Assembly: GCA_050084985.1 (NCBI GenBank)
Contig: JBITNC010000001.1
Coordinates: 145,142,001 to 145,206,000 of the forward strand
DNA length: 64,000 nucleotides
DNA from: Nageia nagi
Taxonomy: Eukaryota > Pinophyta
Direction: 5' to 3'
Of the stretch, positions 23,330-35,200 are shown piece after piece (within the stretch, counting starts at the first letter, position 1; every line of letters begins with the position of its first letter). Below the pieces are notes generated by a model that worked only from the letters and a program-made list of their open reading frames with translations, was not told the origin of the DNA and did no database searches. The translations under genes and the position numbers were made by a program.

Positions 23330-24500
23330 ATCACATCTTCATTTCTATCTTAAGGGATGAGCAGTAGAGATCACCACCTCCTACATATACCTTAGAGTTA
23401 TTTTCACTAGGACCACATTTTAGATGAAGTCTATCATTCGAGCTCACATTTGTAAGGGATATGCATCCCTTTCTTTACTCAAGAAAAGGTTACTTTAGAG
23501 CTAACTTATAGGATATTCCAATGTAGATGAAGATTGTTTATACCATACTCAAATAAACTATAACCTATGAGCCAAAGATATGGGGTCCCAATCTTGTTTT
23601 GGCTAATTGATATCATATTGAGTGAGTACAAACACTTTTTCTTTAAAGGTTTATATGGTGCAAGTGCATGGTTCCTCACTCTATTTTCCTTACAGAGGTT
23701 AGAGCTTTACCTTTTTTATTAGAAATTATTTTAATGATTATTACCTAACTTCATAGGTTTTGTACTATGGAAGACATCCCTTTTGGATGTAAAAGGTACC
23801 AAGGTTACCTTTCTTTATGCTCTTTGATGTCCCTTTTATTAAGTTTTAAGAGGAGACAGCGGGGTTAGTATTCATAGTTATCTATACTTTTAGCTAGCAT
23901 GCATATTCATATTAACAAACTTCCTCCTTATTCCCTTAGAGTTCATCAACTTCTATCATGGAATAAGAAGGAAAAGATACTTCATAAGATTTGGAATATA
24001 TCACTCATCATTATACCCAATATTATACTTGGATCTCTCTCGTTATTCCTCTCTCCCTCAAACTATCCTTCTATCATGAACACTTTCTCCATATTCGAGA
24101 TGGTCAAATAGTGCCTTCCCAATACCTCCAACAACTTATGATACATGGTATATATGTATCCATTAGATAGCTACAAGTGTGCTCCCACTAACTCTATGTT
24201 GATACACACCAATATATACTGAGAGAGGAATGAATATGTATATTTTTCTCCCTAAGGGAAGTAAATACTATGCATCATTTTATTTTTTATTTTCTGATCT
24301 ACTATGATATTTAAGGTAGATTCCATTCCCTTTTTAGGGGTGATTCACACTTTATATCCATGTTCTTTAATTATGAGGATAAACATTCTATTAAAAATTA
24401 CATTCAAGAAAAACCAAGTTTCTTCAATAGAGGAGGTCTCATCCAAGTGCCTCTCACCCCTCACCATCTTGACTTATCATAAACTACTTCACCATCTCTA
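23330..24500 (+). mobile_element. LINE C-terminal relic
   Basis: The plus strand read across frames gives YLRVIFTRTT (compare YLG--FT), KGYASLSLLKKRL, then a Y(G)A-x-WG-like sequence, LL-LE-GxxP-like spacing and, in the open frame 23899-24111, HIHINKLPPYSLRVHQLLSW followed by NKKEKILHKIW. This order matches the C-terminal half of a plant LINE downstream of the RT domain. RT itself was not found, so the element is 5' truncated or worn. Naming rests on a loose match. Confidence 0.45.
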
Positions 24501-24509
24501 ATAGACCAA

Positions 24510-26260
24510 GGTAGAATACAAATATTGGTAAAAAATGATAAGCACTAGATCATCCAAGCACTAGTAGGATCACTAAATAGTGTAATCATCGATATTTGGG
24601 GATCTAGATCAATGATAAGCATACACTTATCAATGAATTCTTCAGTAGTGATTCATTATCCTCCGATGATAGGAGAGACTAGTTCATGATGTTGAGAGTC
24701 CTCCTTATCGATGACCCCTCATCTTCATACAACATGTTTTACACTCTTTGTATTTATTTTTGTTTTCTCTTTTATTGGGCACTTTTGTCCCCCTACTTGC
24801 AATTTTTAATATACTATTTTCTCAGTACCTTGGATTATTTTTGGCCTACCATGGACATTAATAACATTTCAATTAATTAAATAATTTTAAATTTATGAAG
24901 AAAAATTGAAAATGCAAGACACGAAAATTATAAAATAAAGTCATATAGGGAATTCGTTAATCAATCATCAATAAATTTATCAATAACCTAGTAACAATCT
25001 TGTTGAAAATAAAAATATAATATTAATATATTTTAATATTAGTGATAGGATGGGTGCAAGGAGTTGGGTCCACTTCAAGGCCAAAAAGTGGAAGTGTTTT
25101 CTTTGATTTTTCAATTTAGGTATGATTGATCTCAAAATTTGAAGCACTTAGATATCGAATCATGAAAAAGGTCACTCTGGTGAAAATGTAGTGCTTGGAG
25201 TCTAGTTTTCAAATATATAATGTTTTTCAATACCCATATCATAGAATTTAAAATTTGATAAGAAAAACAAAAATCACTTTTTTAAAAAAAAATATTTTTG
25301 AACAATACCATGCATGTGTCCGTCCACCATAATTTGACTAAAATCAATGTATTTTTTAAAATCCTTTTAGGAAAAGATACCTAACACATTGGAGCTTGTC
25401 CTAGATATTTTTCCATAATTTTTCATTAGTATTTTTTTTATTAATTGTTTACCAGGCATGTTTATGGTTTCAAAAAGTGCTTGTGTCCTTCCAACATAAT
25501 TTGATCTTAACTTAATATTTTTTTAATTTTTTTTATTCTTATAGAGAATTCTTCGAAGCTTGTCCCTATATAATTTGTTTTTCATAACTCTAAAAAAAAC
25601 TTATTAAGAAAATACAAGACCCTTATATTTCAAGTAAATGAACCGATCTTACCAAAAATTAATAGAAAAATCAATTCTAAAATAAATTACATATTTGAAT
25701 TCCTCACTCTTTCATCTAAAATGGGTTTCAATTTTATGATAAAATTCAATAGAAATCACCATGAACTATATGCTCAAAGTTACAATTTTGGGTTGAAATC
25801 AACCATGGACATTTATTTGTAGGTACAAGGCATAGGTTTGGCTCAACTAGCCTTTTTCGAGCCTAAATTTGAGGCTGGTGGGTGGGTTTGGATAGGTATG
25901 TGTGGGCCACAAAATTTGAAAATTTTGGGGTCCATATTTATCAAGATCCCAAAATTTACTTCATAAATTGAGATCTCGATTTTTACCTGACCGTTACAAT
26001 GTGAAGAAGATAGACATCCTACTAAATATTCCACAAAACATTCCTACAAGAACATCTCACATAATTCTCTTACATTCATACATAGTAGCACACAAGGATG
26101 ATTTTTGCAAGATTTGACTTAGTTTTGGCATATGCATGGACATTATTCTATCAACTTACAAAGGTGGAGATCAAAGGTATCTTTTTCAGTCAATTTGAAG
26201 TTAAAACAAGTTTTTTACAAAGAGAATTAAAGTCTTAAATGTAGAAGCAATCATTGCAAT
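24510..26260. other. No gene seen
   Basis: AT-rich DNA with poly-T and poly-A runs, lying 5' of the convergent gene pair. I looked here for a terminal inverted repeat pairing with 32640-34680 and found none by eye. Confidence 0.4.
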
Positions 26261-26331
26261 CATGGCTATCTTTTGAATATATACAAAGTTGAATTTGGCA
26301 ACTTCTCAATCAACATTATGGGTGATAAAAA

Positions 26332-29300
26332 ATGTCAAAAAAGAAAGGAAGAAAGTTCATGTCATATGAAGATATTCTTGCAAGAAGAGAGAATGATGCA
26401 AAAAGAAAAAGAGAAAAAAGAGCACAAAATAATGAACCAAATTGTAATGAAGTACCTAAAAGTTCCATACCAATTGAAGAGGAAAACATTGAAGAGAACA
26501 TGAATGTAGATATGACTATATATGATGCACCGTTGAATGAAGCTTCAAATTCAATGAATATGGAAATCAATGCAAATATATATTTGAATATTTGTATCTT
26601 TTTATAATTTTAGGTATTTTTCAATATTCTCATTGAACTTCTTCATATGATCGAGAAATTATTTAACTTCTTTGTGAAGGATTTAAGAGTTTAAGGGTTC
26701 AAGGTTGAATAGTTGAAGGGTTTAGGGGTAGGATTTTAGGGTTTAGGGTTATAAGGTTTACATTCTGGTGTTTAGTTTAATGTTTAATTAAGTCTTGAAC
26801 AAGTCAGTAATTAATTGTTACCTTTGTTTCCATGTGTCGTAAACTATGGTGAGTCAACCCCTAGCCTTAGAGTACCAACTATGGATGTGAATCCAGGTGT
26901 GTCTTCGAATACATATGTTAATGATATCGATAATGAGAATATTAATAATACTGATGATACAAATATTTTTTTACGTATTGAACATAATATCTTAGATAAT
27001 GTTCGTGGTACAATATCTATGAGACAAATGAGAACACATGTAAGTAGAATATATGATCAATTTTTTCTTAATAAGGAGCTAGGATTTCAATGTCAACTCA
27101 TGTTACAATTAATGAGAATGTCAAAAATGAGAATAGCAATGAAAAATTTAGGTGTTCATGTGAAAAACGAGGAGCCCTTAAGATAAGTTATATCGATTGT
27201 TGCTAATGCCATGGACTCTATTGGGAAGAAGAGTCGATCTAAAGATAGGAATGTAGCACAATGAGCCATAACAAGTGCTTTAGTAAATACATCAATTGTA
27301 AAGGAAAAAATGATTCATAATCTTAGTGGATATCTAAATATAAAACCTAAAACTTTGCAAAGAGTTATGAAGAGAAGAAAAAGCATTGAAATTGATCCAA
27401 TCAACCAATTTTGGAGTTTTAGTGGTAGACTTCTTAGGTCTAATAGGAAATTGACTAATGAAAATATGTTTTAAAAAAAAAAGGAAATCTCTAGGGCTAA
27501 AAGATCATCAAATTGAGCATGCAAAATAGTTTTTAGATATGACTCAAACTCAATTGTACAATAACTTTGTAAATGAGAAGGTGTTAAGTAGTTTTAATAT
27601 TAGCCTAAGTGAAAGATCTTTTGAAAAATGCAAACCTTGGTATGTTAGATTTAACAATCAAAGAATCACATGTTGTTGTAAAACTCATATGTAATTTAGA
27701 TATTATTATCAAGTTTTTTGATATATACGTAGTGCTTTGCATACTAACAACTTATTGCAGGGATGCGATTTTAATATGCCACTTGAATCTATCAATAAGT
27801 TTATAGCATGTTTATTTTGTCAAATTCTATATGGTCAATCATTTTATTCAAATGCATGTATTTTAGGACAATGTAGTATATGCGGGAACCTTTCATTTTT
27901 AGGAGAATGTGTACATGAAAGTAGTTTACATGATTTTGGAAAAACATTAGTAGATATCAAAAAATTTAAGAATGTTGAGTATGCATTGAAGGATGGAAAA
28001 ACTGGGAAGCATGTTGATCTAATCATTGAAAATGTTAGTGTACATAGTTTGATGGACGATTTTAAGAGTAACTTTATTCCAAAATATGTGAAACATTCCC
28101 AAAATGCTCAATGGCTTAATATTGAATTTCGTTAATGTGGACACACATTTCCATATGGAACTATATTATCAATTGTAGACTTTGTAGAGAACTATACTCT
28201 AGCACCATAAGAAGAAATACAGTCCCAATATTATAATTCTCAATAGGTTTCCATTTTTGTTCATATCGTATATAGATATGTAGATGATAGTACATAATAT
28301 AATATAAAAGTTTTGAGGGAATACCATTTTTATGTAAGTGATAATCAATTACACTCACCAGAGTTTATCCAATTTTGCATTAAGATATTCTATACAAATT
28401 TGAAGAAACAAAATATTCATATGATACAACATTTGATTTGGTTAGATAATTGTATGGGATAATTTAAGAATGCATGAATATTTTATTGGTTAAGTAGGAT
28501 GCATAGAGAATACAATATCCAACATATATTATCATTTTTTGAAGTTGGACATGGTAAAGGTGAACATGATGGAGCTGGTGCATGTGTGAAAAGAGTTCTT
28601 GCTAGAGAATAACTTAAATTTGAATATTTGATAAAATTTCAAGATGCACATGCAATTATAGATTGGTGTTATACAAATATATCTACTGGATCAAAAGAAA
28701 GTTCCACAATTCAACAATTCTTTTGGTTAGTAGAAGAAATTAATATTATGAATCATCATGATTGCGAGACAATTAATAGATCAAAGAAATGGCATTCATT
28801 CAAGAGTTCAAATGAAAGCACATGGACTATTTAGACAAGGGAGCTTGCATGTTTTTGTGATTATTGTATTGTGAGTGAATTAGAAGCATGCATAAATACA
28901 AAATGGGTTGAGGAATGGAAACAAAGATCTTTAACACCTATAGGAGTGCATGATCAATAAGAATTATTAATTAAAGATGAGAATCAATTATTTGCATTAG
29001 AGGACTATGATCGAGTTTCTAACCTTGTACAAGAAGGTAATTTAAAACAATTTAAACTTCCTTTTTTTCATTTTATTTATATTAATGCTCATTTTTGTAA
29101 ATAAATGAACTAAGTTTATATTTCATACTTTTTGATATGAATTATATTTGCAGGACATGTGTATGCTATTATGGAACCTTAAGGAAATGAAGAGGAATTA
29201 GAGTATTGGTTGGCTTAATGTGTTGATAGAAAACATAAGTTAACTTATCCTCGACATGATGATGATGGATTTGAGTATCCAAGAGGTTTTGTGGTGGTTG

Positions 29301-29540
29301 TTGGTACATGGCTACAAAAAAATAGTACTAAGAAGAAATGGTTTGGGAGCATATGAAGATTATGAACCAAATAAAAAAATTATTCACTATTTACATTTGA
29401 TACTGATAACAAATATTAAAATAGAAAGATATAAAGGGAGGCTTACTAATAGATTGTTGTGGAAATATTCAATCCAAGAACATTAGGCAATTACGAATGC
29501 ATTACATGAAAGAGAATATGTAGATGGTATCGATGATTAA
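26332..29540 (+). pseudogene. Decayed transposase-like gene with DF-EN / QFKN / HGKG-DG blocks
   Basis: The function is not established; the blocks suggest a mobile-element protein with an RNase H-like (DDE/D) fold. The likely start ATG (26332) reads MSKKKGRKFMSYEDILARRE and a Lys/Arg/Glu-rich helix. Later parts: LSGYLNIKPKTLQRVMKRRK (about 27325-27385), a Cys/His cluster CCCKTHM (27670) and CSICGN (27872), VDFVENY (28175-28195) with EEIQSQYYNSQ, YHFYVSDNQLHSPEF-like text, LDNCMG-FKN (28442-28471) and HGKGEHDGAGACVKR (28550-28594). After an intron (about 29036-29153; CAAGAAG|GTAATT to TTTGCAG|GACATG) come GHVYAIMEP, YWLA and VVVVGTW, with a stop at 29538-29540. Internal stops and frame changes are numerous. 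Similar blocks occur, as far as I recall, in uncharacterised animal and plant proteins. Confidence 0.6.
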
Positions 29541-29552
29541 TAAATACATGTA

Positions 29553-29695
29553 AGTTTACATCCCCTTCTCTCCCTCCCCTTCATCTCCACTTCCCCTCCA
29601 CCCCTTCATCTTCACTTCCCCTTCGCCCCTTCATCTTCACTTCCCCTTTGGCTTCATCTCCACTTCCCCTTCCCCTTCATCTCCCCTTCCTCTCA
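29553..29695. repeat. Pyrimidine-rich degenerate minisatellite
   Basis: Repeats of CTTCATCTCCACTTCCCCT-like units, about 18-33 bp apart, on the plus strand immediately upstream of a tRNA-like sequence. Confidence 0.75.
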
Positions 29696-29925
29696 GCTAT
29701 CTTAGCTCAATTGGTAGAGCATGTGATTTATAAACACATGGTTGTTCATTTGATTCCCATAGATGAAATACCTTCTTGTAAACTTGTTATTTTGTAAACT
29801 TGTAAACTCAATTAAGGTTGTTATCTTACAAATGAGTTATATGTAATTATAACCTTGGTTGTATTTTCCTGAAAAGAAACTTGGTAATAATAATTATGGT
29901 TTTGTCTCTCTACAAAAAAACATAT
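29696..29925 (+). mobile_element. tRNA-headed SINE or tRNA pseudogene with tail
   Basis: Bases 29696-29767 fold like a tRNA: acceptor GCTATCT, a perfect D-arm TAGCTCAATTGGTAGAGC, an anticodon loop TTTATAA on a short stem (ATG TG/CA CAT) and a box B-like TTTGATTCCCAT. The 5' half of the T stem and the acceptor partner (AGATGAA) mismatch, so it is not a working tRNA. About 150 bp follow with no gene, ending near TTTTGTCTCTCTAC and then AAAAAAA, which is how many plant tRNA-derived SINEs end. No target duplication was found. Confidence 0.5.
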
Positions 29926-30360
29926 ATTTCCTTCAAATTCTAACTACCCCTTCTTCTATATCCTAATTATTCTTTTATGTTCTACCCACTTTCCTCGAGA
30001 CTCCTTTTGCTTTATTAGATAAATAAATTGAAGGACCAGACAAATCCCATTTGAATCCATTTTAAGAAATATATTTAGATATGTTTATCAAAGAATTTTG
30101 TTCTTCTTCACTTCTTGGGGTATCTATCCTTGCCTTGATATTCCTAAGTATATTTTCACTCTAATACCACTTGAAATAATGAAAAATATGGTGGGGATCC
30201 AAACATGCAATACTTTGATATAATGTGTGTTATATTACTTAATACCATGCATTATAATTACCTTATCATCATTTTTGAGATATAACAAACTTATGAACTC
30301 AATTAGTCCTTATAGACTTCTAACTACTTCTCTACATTCACATTTGTTTATTAATACATA

Positions 30361-30470
30361 TCTTGTAAACTTGTTACATATACTTGTAAACTTGTAAAGT
30401 CAATTAAGTTTGTTATCTTGTAAACTTGTAAAGTCAATTACATTTGTTGTCTTGTAAACTTTAATAGTAA
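30361..30470. repeat. Tandem CTTGTAAACTTGTAAAGTCA-type repeat
   Basis: About three degenerate units of CTTGTAAACTTG plus TCAATTAAGTTTGTTAT. A related copy lies at 29773-29832, in the SINE tail region. Confidence 0.7.
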
Positions 30471-30540
30471 CATAACAAAAATACATAGCAACATGTAATG
30501 TAATAGATCTAGTCCATGTAATAATAGTAACATGTATGTG

Positions 30541-30740
30541 TCTAAACTCCAAAGTACAAAGTCCATAATATCCAAAGGCTAAAGTCCACATACATCATGA
30601 GGTATAACTAACATACCAAAATAACAACTACCTAAATAATCCAAAGTCCATAATATACAAAGTACAAAGTCCACAATAAAGTCCAAAGTCCTCATACATC
30701 ATGATTTATAACTAATATACCAAAGCAACAACTACTAATC
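30541..30740. repeat. Direct duplication of about 100 bp
   Basis: Two adjacent copies share CCAAAGTCCATAATAT, CATACATCATGA, ATAACTAA and ACAACTAC in the same order (about 30547-30632 and 30650-30740). They lie just downstream of the last exon of the minus-strand gene. Confidence 0.7.
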
Positions 30741-30754
30741 AATCCTAGATCTAT

Positions 30755-32620
30755 CTATGTAGATCTAGATGTGTCTCCATCATCAATATTCCTCCTCTTT
30801 TCAACTGATGCAAATACCTCCTATTGTATAACATAAATAAACTTAAGTTAGCGTACATATTACAATTCATATTTGTAATTCCTTTAAGCATTTAATTAAA
30901 TAAATTTAATCTATCTACAAATTTTTAAAATGCACATAAATATTACCATATCATAATTCTAAGATGCTCCCTCAATAATTGTATCTTGCTATGTAGATGA
31001 TGTGTTCATATCATCAAGATGAAATGCAATAGAAACCACATCCTACAAGATCAAACAAAAAACTATTGAATAAAAATGGAGTTGTTAAACAAGTTATATA
31101 TTTTTAAGACCTACAAATTGCATGCACATACACATTACCTAAAATGAAGTAAATATATGAGTGACCACCTGTGGAGTGGTGGACATTGAAGGCTCTACCA
31201 TCGACATGCCCTCTCATCGATCGAATACGATCATATCAGGATGGACATCTACTTGAAATACAATTTATATTTTTGGCATACACATGTTAAAATGTGAATA
31301 ATATATAACAAAATTAATATGGAAAAATCATAAACTCGATATACTTATTTACCTCAAAAGGTATGCCATTAGATCTAGGAGTGGATGTCATAAAATCTCT
31401 ATGAGATACACCTAAAGTGGAGCCTCCCATCATTTATGATAAAACATGTAAATTGTTTACATTTTAAATTAAGTATACATATAATTAAAATTAATTTAGA
31501 TATACACTTTACATACATTTTAAATACACTAAAAATCTAGCAAATGTACCTCTCTCCCAGTAAGGTCGATATCATCGATGGACATCATGTCTATATAAGA
31601 TATCCCATGATCAGCTGAAGAGGGGCCAATACATTTATTATCGTAACTCTAGAAAAATTGGGGTGCAAATCCACCAACTCTAGCATCATCTCCATGCTCG
31701 TTAACATTAGCTACCACATGAGTAGCTCATTCAATGAGAATCTAGGTCACCTAACTCAATGCTCCCAATGCCGAAACAACTGCTTGATGAAAATATGGGG
31801 TAGGAATAGAAGGAGTAGGTGGAGGGATGAGTGGTGCAGGATGTGCAAGTCAACCTAGATTAACCCATGCTCTAGGTCTATTTTGCCCCAAGCCATAACT
31901 AATCCCTTGATTGCATCTCATGTCAAAATAATTCACATGCTTTTCTAATACACACTCAGTATATAGTTTCTTCCAAAAATATAAAGGGACATCGAAATTG
32001 GAGTGTGGTGGTTTATCAAACATCATCCACCATCGATCCTAAAATTTCTCAGCTATTATAGGATGGATGCACCAATCAGAAGGAATTCTTTCCTTGTTAG
32101 GAGGGATAGGTTGTTCGATAAATGGATTGATGAAGAGTGGAGCAAGGGTGGCTTTGGTAATACCTAAATTATTTACCTCTCAAGTGGAGAGACCATCTGA
32201 ATAATATTGTCTCATGCACTCTCTCCATGACTTGAAACCATACATATCACCATCAACACTCCTAATAGTATCAACTATAGTTTGCATCAAATATGCAATT
32301 CATATAACATGGCTTAGGTAGCTATGAATACTCTGAATATGGTGAATATTTTCTTATAACTGCTTAATGTTATGAGCAATAACATCTCATAAATGCTGCT
32401 CATCTACACCAATGGGCTAGGGTAGGGGTGGTGGTGTAGGTGGTGGAGGTGGAGAGGGTGTAGGGTGTGGAGGATCGACATGTGGCAGGGGTGGAGGATT
32501 GACATGTGGAGGGGTTGGAGGATCGACATGTGGAGGGGGAGAATTTTGTGGGATATTTTAGGTTACATCATGCAGTGTCTCATATATGTCATGATAAAAT
32601 TCATGGGATGACTCAGCCAT
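30755..32620 (-). pseudogene. Proline-rich multi-exon gene of unknown family, convergent with the transposase-like gene
   Basis: I do not recognise this protein. From the ATG at 32618-32620 it reads MAESSHEFYHDIYETLHDV, then a long PPHVDPPTPPH-type proline tract, VDGDMYGFKSWRECMRQYYS, TKATLAPLFINPFIEQPIPP, IPSDWCIHPIIAEKF, DRWWMMFDKPPHSNFDVPLY and FDMRCNQGISYGLGQNRPRA. Exon 1 ends at 31550 (GAGAG|GTACATTT). Later exons include one ending at 31353 (GIPFE|GTAAAT), one with VDVHPDMIVFDR, one with IAFHLDDM and a last one EVFASVEKRRNIDDGDTSRS ending in TAG at 30755-30757. At least eight stops interrupt exon 1, several of the CAA/CAG to TAA/TAG kind. It points tail to tail at 26332-29540 and ends 1.2 kb from it, which suggests a two-gene mobile unit. 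Confidence 0.55.
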
Positions 32621-32639
32621 GATAGAAAAAAGACACCTG

Positions 32640-34688
32640 TAAACATTATCAATAACATATAAATAGAAATCAACTCATTAGCACATTAGCAATATCACAT
32701 GTTTAATGAGAAATATGATAAATATGCAAGGAACTTAGCAGATAAGACAACTCTACAAATACATAAAATCTAATCAAATTTGAAAATCAAACAAGGTATG
32801 CAATAGACAAAACACAAGAAAAGCCTATATGAATATGTAATCAAAGATAAAATATTTCATTTAAGTATTTATATTTATCTAATTAAGATTGTACACAACC
32901 AAAGTAAAGCATGACTTCAAATCTCAAAAGATAAAAGCAGTAAGCATTTCCTTATCATGAATGATGAAGCACCACATCCTAGTTTTATCCCAAGTAGGGT
33001 TATTGGACTCATAACACATCAAGTATGTCCAATACAATATAAAGAAGATAAAAAAGAGGTAAATATATGGTTAGATATTATAATATTTAAAGCATTTACA
33101 AGAATTAATAGATTATTAATTGCTAATTTTAGAAAAGTGATGCATGCTAAAATTATAAATTTTTAAAGGACAAATTTTAAGACACCTATAGAATTTTAAA
33201 AATAAATTTAAGCATTTTGTATACAATGTATTTATGCTCAACTAGTGTATCGATACTCCTAAATAAACTAAATTGAGATAAATAACTTATAACATAATTT
33301 TAGGACCTACAACATAAATATATTTAGAAAAAAAAATATTTTACAGAGTTTGAAAGTTTCATTTGAGATAAAAAAGGATGTAAGTTATGTATTTTTGAAT
33401 AAAAAGTATTTAATTGTACATGTGAAAGTGTTTATATCTAATATACCTTTATAAATAAGAATTTAGAAACTAATATGATTAATAAACATCCATTATGCCT
33501 TTGTGGACTTGAATTGTCTAAATGAGCATGATGGACCTAACCTTCTTAGTAATTTGCTCAACCATGACGAGTACAAGGATAAAATACTATAGACCTAGTA
33601 AAAGATATTAGTAACCTAATGAAAACTCCTTCGTACCTATAACTCTTAGCATGAAAATGTAAATAGTGAAAATTAAATGAATTATGTTCTATTTATTTCA
33701 ATGCCCCACCTATTAAGGATGGGTTAAATATTTAAGAATACATTTCTTAAAAATTGAATTTAATTTTCAAATGTGAGATTATATTATGGAATGATCATGA
33801 GGTGTTTATTTTATTCTTAGTAACTATAAAAAAAAAGTTACTTTATTCTTAGTAACTATAAAAGAAGTAAAGGAAATAAAATATCCTTTATGGGCTAAAA
33901 TGAATTCAAGGTAACAAATAGTACATTATTATTGGGGAATTAAAGGAAGCCAAATAAATAGAAACTCATTTCGAATGGTACTTGGTAAAATTGAGTACCT
34001 AGTTTTAGCATCTTTTTCAATAAATATGTACCAATAAACCTTGTTTCTTAGAGGTTAATGAAATACCTTATGAGATGTTTTATTTTTCTTAACCTTAAAG
34101 ATTTATGATATTTAATTATATGATAGATTAAATAAATTATATTTGATGGTGATGTATTTATTGATATTCATACAAAGTTATATTTTAACAAATGTGTATT
34201 ATTTGTTTCATATTGATCCAATTATGATGTATGTAGTTATTCTCTTTCTAGTTTCTACCATGACTCATTCCATTTGATTGATTTATGATGCTATAATTGC
34301 TTAAAAGTAGATATGAAAAGTAAAATGAATTTGAAAATCTATGATGAAATATCAACTATATTAAGATGATTTTATTAAGATGTTGAGTGACATAAAGGCC
34401 ACAAGGTGTATTCAAAATTATACAATACCTATGTTTTTCAATACTAGACAATTTCAACAAATGAAATTGAACTATTTGCTATAGCATTATTTTTAAATAC
34501 AACGTATTGAACTATTTTTTATAAATCTTTTATAATTTTACAATGAAGGGTTTGAAAACAAGGTGCAACAATGATAAATATGAAAGGAGAAATGCTTTTA
34601 AGAAATAGAAAATACTCAAAGTAGGAAGATTAGGTTTTAAAAAATCTATTTATTATAACTTTTCTTTTGCTCACAAATTAGTTTTTCT
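32640..34688. other. No gene seen; one short tandem duplication
   Basis: AT-rich DNA between the convergent pair and Copia copy 2. A 31-bp unit with the core TTATTCTTAGTAACTATAAA is duplicated at about 33810-33870. The stretch may include the unseen right end of the convergent-pair element. Confidence 0.4.
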
Positions 34689-34751
34689 TGTTGGAATGTA
34701 TAATGCATTATTGTAAAGGTTTTGCAATAATCTTCTATGTAAATTCACTAA

Positions 34752-34782
34752 TACTTAAGGGTATAATTTGATACCTTAAGTA
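34752..34782. promoter_or_regulatory. U3 palindrome of the LTR
   Basis: TACTTAAGGGTAT and ATACCTTAAGTA face each other around a short AATTTG centre. Most family LTRs keep it; in the 43291 and 58023 copies the arms extend to TATCA/TGATA. It could bind a dimeric factor or form a hairpin in RNA; its role is unknown. Confidence 0.6.
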
Positions 34783-34910
34783 TTTAAGTGAATATGATAA
34801 TGTAACTTGTCCTACACTCCATATCATGAGCATGCCCCTTGTGTAAAAGGATGTGCATGTCATGCTTTTCTACATTGGATAAAAGGGTGATCCAAAGAGG
34901 GATTTTGGCC

Positions 34911-34918
34911 TATAAATA
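34911..34918 (+). promoter_or_regulatory. LTR TATA box
   Basis: CCTATAAATAGA in mid-LTR. The same box is found in the other LTR copies (for instance 58244-58251), consistent with the U3/R promoter of the family. Confidence 0.7.
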
Positions 34919-35188
34919 GAAGGATCCCTCTTTGTGATTACACATCAATTGTGAAGTAAAGTTATACTATAGGATAGTGCCTAGGAGAAAAGTGTAGGAG
35001 GATTGTAAGAGTTCATATTTGTTAAGAAGAGAGATCTAATTAGTGGATGTACTCCTAGTTGGAGGAACCACTTACATCTTGTGTTATCTTTGTGAGATTG
35101 TTTTGTGAATTTGTTAGATGTGTATTGTGATTTTTCATGTGATCTTAGGAGTTTAGAGATGTTCATATTATACTTCAATTCTCTCATT

Positions 35189-35200
35189 TGGTATCAGAGC
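35189..35200 (+). promoter_or_regulatory. Primer-binding site, Copia copy 2
   Basis: TGGTATCAGAGC lies two bases inside the 5' LTR: the standard initiator tRNA-Met site of plant Copia elements. Confidence 0.9.

Larger units (their letters stand above)
34689..35186 (+). repeat. 5' LTR of Copia copy 2
   Basis: Starts TGTTGGAATG and ends TTCTCTCA. It contains a TATAAATA box at 34911-34918, which would drive the element's transcript, and a U3 palindrome at 34752-34782 (TACTTAAGG ... CTTAAGTA). Confidence 0.95.

Noticed and set aside
29701-29767. A functional tRNA gene
   Set aside because: The T-stem and acceptor stem do not pair; only the D-arm and a short anticodon stem are good.
24510-34688. 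Terminal inverted repeats bounding the convergent gene pair
   Set aside because: I compared the flanks by eye and found no convincing pair; a computed search is required.
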